A stretch of 64,000 bases of DNA from Calendula officinalis. Its lineage: Eukaryota > Streptophyta > Magnoliopsida > Asterales > Asteraceae. The DNA is taken from positions 31,508,047 through 31,572,046 of the forward strand of contig OY970835.1 in the NCBI GenBank assembly GCA_963853835.1, given 5' to 3'. This document shows positions 57,099-64,000 of the stretch, in pieces. Numbering within the stretch: position 1 is the stretch's first letter; each line of letters opens with the position of its first letter. The translations under genes were made by a program, and so were the position numbers. The notes beneath the pieces were generated by a model. It had not been told where the DNA came from, ran no database searches, and saw only the letters and a program-made list of their open reading frames with translations.

Positions 57099-58370
57099 GA
57101 TTTGTCTTCTCTGGTAGTTGTTTGTCATTTCTCAAACTTAATGCATGTTTTTTATCTTCAAGGATGTTGCTTTTTTATGCTTATTTTACAGTCAACATTT
57201 TATTATGTGTTAAGTTTTTTAAGTTCAACTGGATGATTTTAAATTTCTATGGTTAACGCACTTAGTATTTCGGTATTTGTTTTTAAAGTCAATAGATGAA
57301 TCTTTTATTGGGGTTTCAAATACGCAATAAATGTTTTTGCGTAACAAATATAATACGATATGGTCATGTAAGTCATAACTAGTAGAGAAAAGCCAAGGAA
57401 CAAAATCTGTTGCAGAATAACAGTTGAAATGACATAAATTGACCATTTGTATATAAAATCAGTTGTCCCACAAGTAAGCTTTTAATTAACCTGAACACCT
57501 TTGTTAATACTTAAATGAATGAGATTTTGTGTTCATGTTCATTGATTGATTAAGAAAATTAAATTATGAACTGTTGAATCTAACATACATGAATTAAAAG
57601 TTTAAAACAAAATAATTTGTACATACAATCATTTTGTATATTTTTGTTTGTGCTTATTTGTATAAATATAAGTATTATATATAAGAAATAATTACTAATT
57701 TCCATCTAAGACTGATAGGCTTCAATCTTCTCAAAATACCCATGCGACTGGGCGACTCCATAGAGCAGCACTAAGTGGTGAGCAACACTAACTGGAGCAG
57801 CACTAGGTGTTGAGTAGTACTAACGAGCAGTAGTAATAAGGTTGAACAGTACTAACGGGCAGCAATAACAAGGTTGAGCATTACTAACGAGCAGTAGTAA
57901 CAAGGTGAGCAGTACTAACTCGAACACGTGGCGGCGTTCTAGTGGAGTAGCACGAGGATCTTAGTCGCACTTAGTCGCATGAGGATCTTAGTCGATCTTA
58001 GTCGCACTTAGTCTATATTAAAAAATCACCTTATACAGTATATAAAATACTTAATATATGAAGTTATCATAATGAATAAATATATACAAACAAATCTTAA
58101 TTAGATGAACGAATAAAGCATGTGTTCGTTTTCATTTAATTAACTAAACGAACATACAATTTAGTTAATGTTTGTTCATTCAACAAATAAACGAACTTCC
58201 TTCTGAGCGGTTCACGAATGGACCATGCGGTTCGTTTGTAGGCCGTAGGCCACAAGCAACTATAGACAACTCGACTCGTGCAACTAATCTTGAAATTTTA
58301 TTGTTTTGTATAGTACTTACAACAAGATACAATGATATTATCTATCACATTATTTTAGGTTAATGAAAAT
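57099..58370. other. Spacer between RPS15 copy 2 and the CFM3-type gene
   Basis: The two genes point towards each other, so both 3' UTRs lie here. The interval also contains the minisatellite-like stretch at 57765-57925 and short CTTAGTCGCA repeats at 57958-58015. No gene is seen. Confidence 0.5.
57765..57925. repeat. Degenerate tandem repeat of about 30 bp
   Basis: Five or so units built on GAGCAGTACTAACGAGCAGT followed by AGTAACAAGGTT, with substitutions and short indels. An unusually GC-richer island in AT-rich DNA. No palindromic or spacer structure like a CRISPR array. Confidence 0.65.
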
Positions 58371-61300
58371 TTATGAGACTACATTATCTTCATCTTCAAA
58401 TTCATTGATTCTTCCATATGATTCACCAGAAACAATTAGTTCATGATTATCATCGTTTTCGTCTTCTTCATCATTTCCACTATCATATGTATCGAGGTAG
58501 ACATCTTCCCCTTCATCCTGAAGATAAATCAATTTCAAGGGATACTTCATTATTTAATTTATTTTCAAATAAAATCGGTAAACTAGCATTAGAAGTCTAG
58601 AATAATTACTATCGAATACAAAGATTCTGGTAATAAACGTGTAACAAAACGAAACTTATATTGAACTTGGAAAGTCAAAGGTTTGACCTCCAAAGTCAAA
58701 CAACTACCTCACTATCATCATCTTCAGTTGAATATGCCGCATTTAATCTATCGTATAGCTCCTCATCAACTTCATCTTTTGTAATTGAAACTTGTTCCTA
58801 TAAAATCATTCATTAATCACAAACAAACATATATACAATATTAATATTATGAGTAAAATTACACATTGTCCTTGGGGTATTTCGAATTCTACTTTTTGTC
58901 AAAGATTTTTTTCCTGGGTTTTTTTTGTCCCCGTACCCTTATTTTTAATTTACCTGAAGATAACCAGAAAAAGATTTTAAAAATTAAAAAAAAAAAAAAA
59001 ACTAAAAATAAGGGTATTTTGGTCAATTTAGGTGGAAAATGACGAAACAAATGAAAAATGACGACCACATGAATAAAAAACCCGCAAAAAAAAAGTTTAG
59101 GCAAAAAAAAGCAGAATCTGAAGTACCCTAGGACAATTTCTGTAATTTAATATTAAAGTTAGTAACAAAAATAATCATACAATTTCAGATTGCAATTTCC
59201 TCATTCTGGTATGCATAGTCGAAATATGAGTCAAAAGAGCCTGTTTAACAAAGAATCAAGAACACAACAATTAATACAGAAACCAAATAATTTTTCTTAA
59301 AATTGTTTTAGAAATTTATAAAATATAGATATAATATGTATACCTCACGTCTTTGAAGCTCAATAGAACGTGCTAAAGCTTTCCTTTTTGTTAATAAATT
59401 TTTAGGTCTTAATGCAGGAGGCCGTTTATAATCATTACCCCTAAAAACAATAATTGCATATCCTTTTGAAACTTTATCAACCGAAACTAAAACACCACCA
59501 CTTTCAGATTCAAGTGATAATGCTATGTTTTTAACTTCCTCAAAGTTTGTTTCTTTTATAATTATTTTAACTAATTCGCGATATTTCCAATGAAGATGCA
59601 TATTCTCCACTGTACCATCAAATACTCCACGCCGACCTGAATATAATAATATTTTTACATTTTTGTAAAAAAGGTAGCAAAATGGGCGGGTCAGATCAAA
59701 ACGGGTATGGGTGGAATGGGGTTGACCCGCAAACATTTTCTTTTCCGATTTATTTTAAGAACCATGTAATTAGCATGTTTAATAAGTTTTCAAAAAAATT
59801 ATATTATTAAGTTAATAATTTAAATGTATGAAAAATGATTTCGGAGGTTGTATTATATGTACATATGTCTATGTTTAGTCATTGTACAAACTTTTATTGC
59901 CTAAAAGAGGTTATGTATCCCAACTGTATTCTTAAAAGATGTTTTTTTTCCCAAAAAAAATTGTTTCATAAATGATAATTTTTATTAAAGAAGACCAAAT
60001 TTACATATAAAAGTGTGAGATTTATACATTATATAAAAATTATTTATTTAAAGCGTTTTAAATGATCCAACCATCTTTTAATGAACCAAAGTGGACACAC
60101 TTCGTACAATGACTAAAAACTTACAAATGTAAAAGTACACTATTATTTTTTAATAAAAACACATTTTGAGCGACTTTACAACCTATTTGACCCATCCGAC
60201 ATTCCAACCCAATTGAACCCTTTCATTTATGGATAAATTTACTGATTTGACCCGTTTGAATAAAACATAACCCAAATTGACCCGTTTGAATAAAAGAGAG
60301 AACGTGTTGAAATTTGAGAATCATGGAGATTATTATTACCAAGAAGCAAGAAAGCTTTCATCCTTAAACCTAATTTCCTAAACATAAATCTTTCTTCATC
60401 AGAGATGCTTTCAGGATCTGCAGGACGGTCTGCTGGATTTAAAAATCCTTCCACTTTAGATAAGGCCCGTTCCGCTTTCATTAGTTTTCTATCAGCCTGC
60501 AATTTAATAAGTTTTGGAATTTAATAATTTTATTGTAAAACTGCAAAGATATACACTTTACAGAGAGATTACAAAACGACTGAGATGGGTAGAGTTTTAT
60601 GGGTCGGCCCAAACAGGGTAATTCTTTTAATACAGGTCGGTTTGACAAAAAAATTAACAAAAACAAGTAGGTCAAACCGAAACGAGTCGGGTCAAACCGA
60701 AGTTTAAATGTTTTATGAATCCGTCAAACGTGTCAAAATTCTTTTTTCATTATGACCCGACCCGTTTCAATTCTCTAATACGAGTATAAAAAAAACTCAC
60801 AAAATAAAGCTTCCTTTCGAGTTTTCTTATAATTTCGGCTTGTTTAAGTGTTTCTGCTTGTTTGAGCACTTTTTTCTCAAGATTATCATCGAGTCTCTGG
60901 GCCCACCGAGCATTTGCATCAATACTCTCTCCAAGTGTACCCGCAGATCCCGAGCAATTTTGTATTTCAATTCTGGGTGTTATAAAAGTCGATGCTTTTA
61001 ACCGAGCTTTTTCTTCGTCATCTTGTAATGATTTTGCTAATCGTTCTTTTTCTAATAACATTTCTGAAACATCGGGTGATAAGAAATCTTTTCCTCTGTA
61101 AAACACCAAGAAATCTTTGTTTCTTGATAGAAGTATTCCTCCAGTCAATTTCTGAATATAATATTTAAACAAAAATGTTAGTTAAATTATTAAAAAATAT
61201 TAAATTTATTGTAGTATTTTTTGAGTACTTTGATATCTTCAGCTATTCTTTCACTTGTAGTTAGCTGGACCCCGCGTTTTAGGGCCACCTTTACGATCGA

Positions 61301-63434
61301 ACTTTTTTCCCATAATTTAATTATTGCTGCTGCTAAACCTTGATGTTGTCTGCTTCTACCTATTCATGCAAATAATCACATATCTTTACAAGGATGGCCC
61401 TTGAGGTTTAACCCAACTTTCACCTATGGTCCTTTACTTGAAAAAAAATACACTGGTAGTTCTTTTTTAGGCAGTCTTTTACACCTACAGTCCTTTAGCC
61501 CAATGCCCGTTAAATATTTTAACTGAAAAAGGACTATCGATGTAACTAAAAAAGACCACGATTGTAATTTTTCAACAGAATATTTTACGGGCGTTAGGTT
61601 TAAGGACCGTTTGTGTAAAAGGTTTAGAAAAAAAGGACTGCCGATGTATCTTTTTTAAGGTAAATGACCATAGGTGAAATTTTGGGTAAATCTCAGTGAC
61701 TATACTTTAAAAAAATTGATCAACTTGGGTAATCTTGACAGGAGATCTGTAAATTGCTGACATGGCTAAATCAGTTTCCAGAAGTTCGGTTGTTTTCTGT
61801 AACACTACATGAAATTGAACGGTTTTTGAAACCGTTCTCGAAAGTTGGATGATTTTACTAACAATTGTTGAAGTTTGGTGACAAAATTAAAAAGAAAAGA
61901 AAGTGCGTTGCTATTTCTCACAGGTGGCCAAAAAGTATTCGCAAGTCAACCCAAACCGTTTTGCACCGTTACCAACCCACCCATTTTGCCACCTCAGCTA
62001 TTTATTACAGTTTTGCCCTAATTTAATATTAAAAAATGGCAAACCTAAAGCAAAATGTGGAGGTAAAAATCTTGCAAGCCTTCTTAAACTAGTAGCCTCC
62101 CTTCCCACAAGTGTTTTCTTAATTCCATATGGAAGTATTCTAAACGGTGGTTCAAATCCATCAACCGTTCCTGGCAGTAAATCTGCATCCACGGGTAACG
62201 GGTCACAACCGGGCCAATCCGTGTACCGCGGGCCCAACCCGTCCAACAGTCTATCCACTTCTTCCTCATAGTTCATTTCTTCTCTTATTTCTGTATCTAC
62301 TTCATCCATTTGTAGACCATTCATTGAATCAGTTGTAGCATCAGTATCATTATTGGAATTTACTGATGATTTTTCGGGTATTTGTTTGTTATATTCACGT
62401 CTTCTTTGTTTTAAAGATGGATCTTGGTATCCTACACCTCTATAAAGAGCAACGCTACTTCCGGATCTCCAAATCACCAACCCCCCGGTCCTCATCTAAA
62501 AATCAATTAACATAAATATAAATATATTATTTATATAATAACAATTATAACAAATATTTTAACGAAACTAACTAACCTCTAATATCTCATGCATTCGTCT
62601 CATATTAAGTGCGCCAGATCCTTCAACTTTCAACTTAACAACTTCTGCTGATTTCCATTTATCCTTAATCAAAGCCACCATTTCTCTTGTAACACCCGCA
62701 CCCGTAATTCTCGTTTTATTTTTTAACCGAAATGCTAAGTTTCTCAACCGCCGTAACTCAGCTTCTGGAATTGTTAATTCAGCCACACAAGTTTTACTTT
62801 TTAACTTCACTGAATTCCTCTTTTCATCATCTTCAGGTGAGGGTTTCTCCCATGGAAATTTCACTTTTCCATTATTACCCCTGAACACATCTTCAATACC
62901 AAGAGGTGATTTAGGCGAAAACCCACCTCGCGAATTGGGTAAAATCCCTTCTTCGACATGAAATATATCCTCAATTGATCCCTTTTCAATTTCCCTCTGT
63001 TTATTTTCTTTAATATCATCAACATACCCAAATTTCTTTAATTTTTCCACAATTCTGTCCATCGTACTACCGCTAGTATCTACACCATCGTTATCACTAT
63101 CGCTATCGTAATTATTTTCATAAATTAACGAATTTTCTGCCTGTTTAGGCCAATTTTGTTTGGGGGTATCATCCCATTTCTCTAACCAACCGTTATTTTT
63201 ATTACTTTTGGGCTGCGAAATTAGGGATTCAGCGATGTAATTCACTTCATTGTTCTTATTTCTAAGAACAAGTTTGGGTTTTTTTTGGTGGGTCGGGTTT
63301 AAATTGGTGGATTTGTTTTCGTAATTTGCAATAATTTTGTGTTTCTTGAAAGGATTATAAGAACAGTACCTGAAGAAATGGAGCTTGTAGACTGAGCTGT
63401 GAAACGGGTCTAAACGAGTGGGCACCAGAGCCAT
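58371..63434 (-). CDS. CFM3: Chloroplast CRM-domain splicing factor, CFM3 type
   Basis: RNA-binding protein of the CRS1-YhbY family, which with CAF partners promotes group II intron splicing in plastids. Nine exons on the minus strand: 63434-62577, 62495-62045, 61359-61229, 61151-60801, 60496-60340, 59636-59344, 59240-59181, 58797-58708 and 58517-58371, totalling 2538 nt (845 aa), phases consistent. Residues 1-60 are rich in Ser/Lys/Asn and low in acid, as expected for a transit peptide. CRM1 spans about residues 227-310 (LTIPEAELRRLRNLAFRL, GLVIWRSGSSVALYRG). CRM2 lies in exons 2-4 (RILPYGIKKTLVGREATSLR, DFLVFYRGKDF). CRM3 lies in exons 5-6 (FMFRKLGLRMKAFLLLGRRG, YAIIVFRGNDY). The C-terminus is strongly acidic. 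Three CRM domains and length fit CFM3 rather than CAF proteins. No lesion is seen. A Harbinger element begins 126 bp upstream of the ATG. Confidence 0.9.
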
Positions 63435-63559
63435 GTTTTCTTCCAGGAGTTCTAGCAGAAGATAGATACTTCAATCAAGTGACCTAATTGAAAGAAATAT
63501 AAAATCAGGAGGGAAGTTTACTTTTCACCCCTGAATTATACGTCTTTTGTAACCTTTTA

Positions 63560-64000
63560 GGCTGCCCGGAATGGGCTAACGGCAGACCCGGCGTGGGGGA
63601 GTGACTCGGCAGCCACGGCGTGGGGGGAACTCGGAACACCGCCCCCCACAACGGCGTGGGGGGTTGGCGTGGGTGGAGGGTGGCAGCGGTGGAGGTTGGG
63701 CAACGGGCGTGGAGATGGCAACGGTCGAAAAAACTAGCCGTTTTCAAACGGCTATATAGCCGTTAGAATTAAAAAAAAAAAAAAAATTTATTAAATTATT
63801 TACCTATATATATTACACACTTTCACTCATTTTATACACACAATTAACCCATTTTACTCTCTACAAACTCTTATCTTCATACCTCTCTACTTACAATGGA
63901 TCCACACAACAATCCTCCACAAACACCCAACCAACCTTCACAACAAAATATACCGCCGAACCTAGGATTTGGTTGCTTCGACCAATACGCCAACATCCTA
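63560..64000 (+). mobile_element. PIF/Harbinger element, 5' end (runs off the window)
   Basis: Starts GGCTGCCCGGAATGGG after TTA (63557-63559). A GC-rich subterminal region to about 63740 and an AT-rich leader follow. The terminus matches those at 51189 and, inverted, at 29140 in the pattern GGC, four or five variable bases, GG[TA]A[TC]GGG. The right part of the element is outside the window. Confidence 0.75.
63897..64000 (+). CDS. Start of Harbinger ORF1 (Myb/SANT-like), 3' partial
   Basis: The ATG at 63897 opens a frame coding a Pro/Asn/Gln-rich N-terminus (DPHNNPPQTPNQPSQQN), then FGCFDQYANIL, open to the window edge. This N-terminus is characteristic of the Myb-like DNA-binding ORF1 of plant PIF/Harbinger elements, often misannotated as glutathione S-transferase T3-like. 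The Myb/SANT domain itself would be beyond base 64000. Confidence 0.6.

Noticed and set aside
57765..57925. CRISPR-like array
   Set aside because: Units are directly adjacent and degenerate, without unique spacers, in a plant nuclear context.

Overview
The window is nuclear DNA of a flowering plant, very probably a eudicot. It has spliced genes with GT-AG introns and AT-rich spacers, nested LTR retrotransposons, Helitrons, PIF/Harbinger DNA, MITEs and a chloroplast psbA fragment. The accessory reading frames of the two copia elements resemble ORFs I associate with Asteraceae repeats. That family assignment is inference.

Left third (1-17863): two nested Ty1/copia elements of the type that carries an extra gene after pol (Sirevirus-like). 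The outer element enters from beyond base 1 with the 3' part of pol, continues with an accessory gene, and ends in its 3' LTR (17248-17863). A younger and nearly complete 11.5 kb element (2353-13829) sits inside the outer accessory gene. It has two 509 bp LTRs, the 5 bp target duplication CAAAC, a primer binding site and a polypurine tract. Its gag and pol are in different frames, with stops between them, but a well-formed phase-0 intron (4211-5556) would join them in frame. In both elements the accessory gene has its own TATA box, about 130 bp upstream of its ATG.

Repeat-rich middle (17864-31361): a short reverse Helitron comes first. A longer reverse Helitron follows, interrupted by a forward Helitron that splits a tandem array of about 110 bp units. 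Next is a PIF/Harbinger element whose broken transposase is interrupted by a 1.8 kb solo LTR. A further forward Helitron 3' end lies at 31361.

Gene-rich right half (33733-63434): a WVD2-like TPX2-domain microtubule protein (minus), a truncated LINE tail, an Alba-domain protein (plus), an XRCC4 copy with several disabling lesions (plus), a psbA-derived plastid insertion, a plant zeta-toxin-domain P-loop protein (plus), two tandem genes for cytosolic ribosomal protein S15 (plus), and a chloroplast CRM-domain splicing factor of the CFM3 type (minus). MITEs of Stowaway and Harbinger type lie between the genes. A second Harbinger element begins 126 bp upstream of the CFM3 start codon and runs off the right edge.

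The host genes have unrelated housekeeping roles: cytoskeleton, RNA and DNA binding, DNA repair, translation and plastid RNA splicing. They form no pathway. I saw no rRNA, tRNA or CRISPR. Exon junctions were read by eye from splice sites, phase and family resemblance, and could be off by a base or two.
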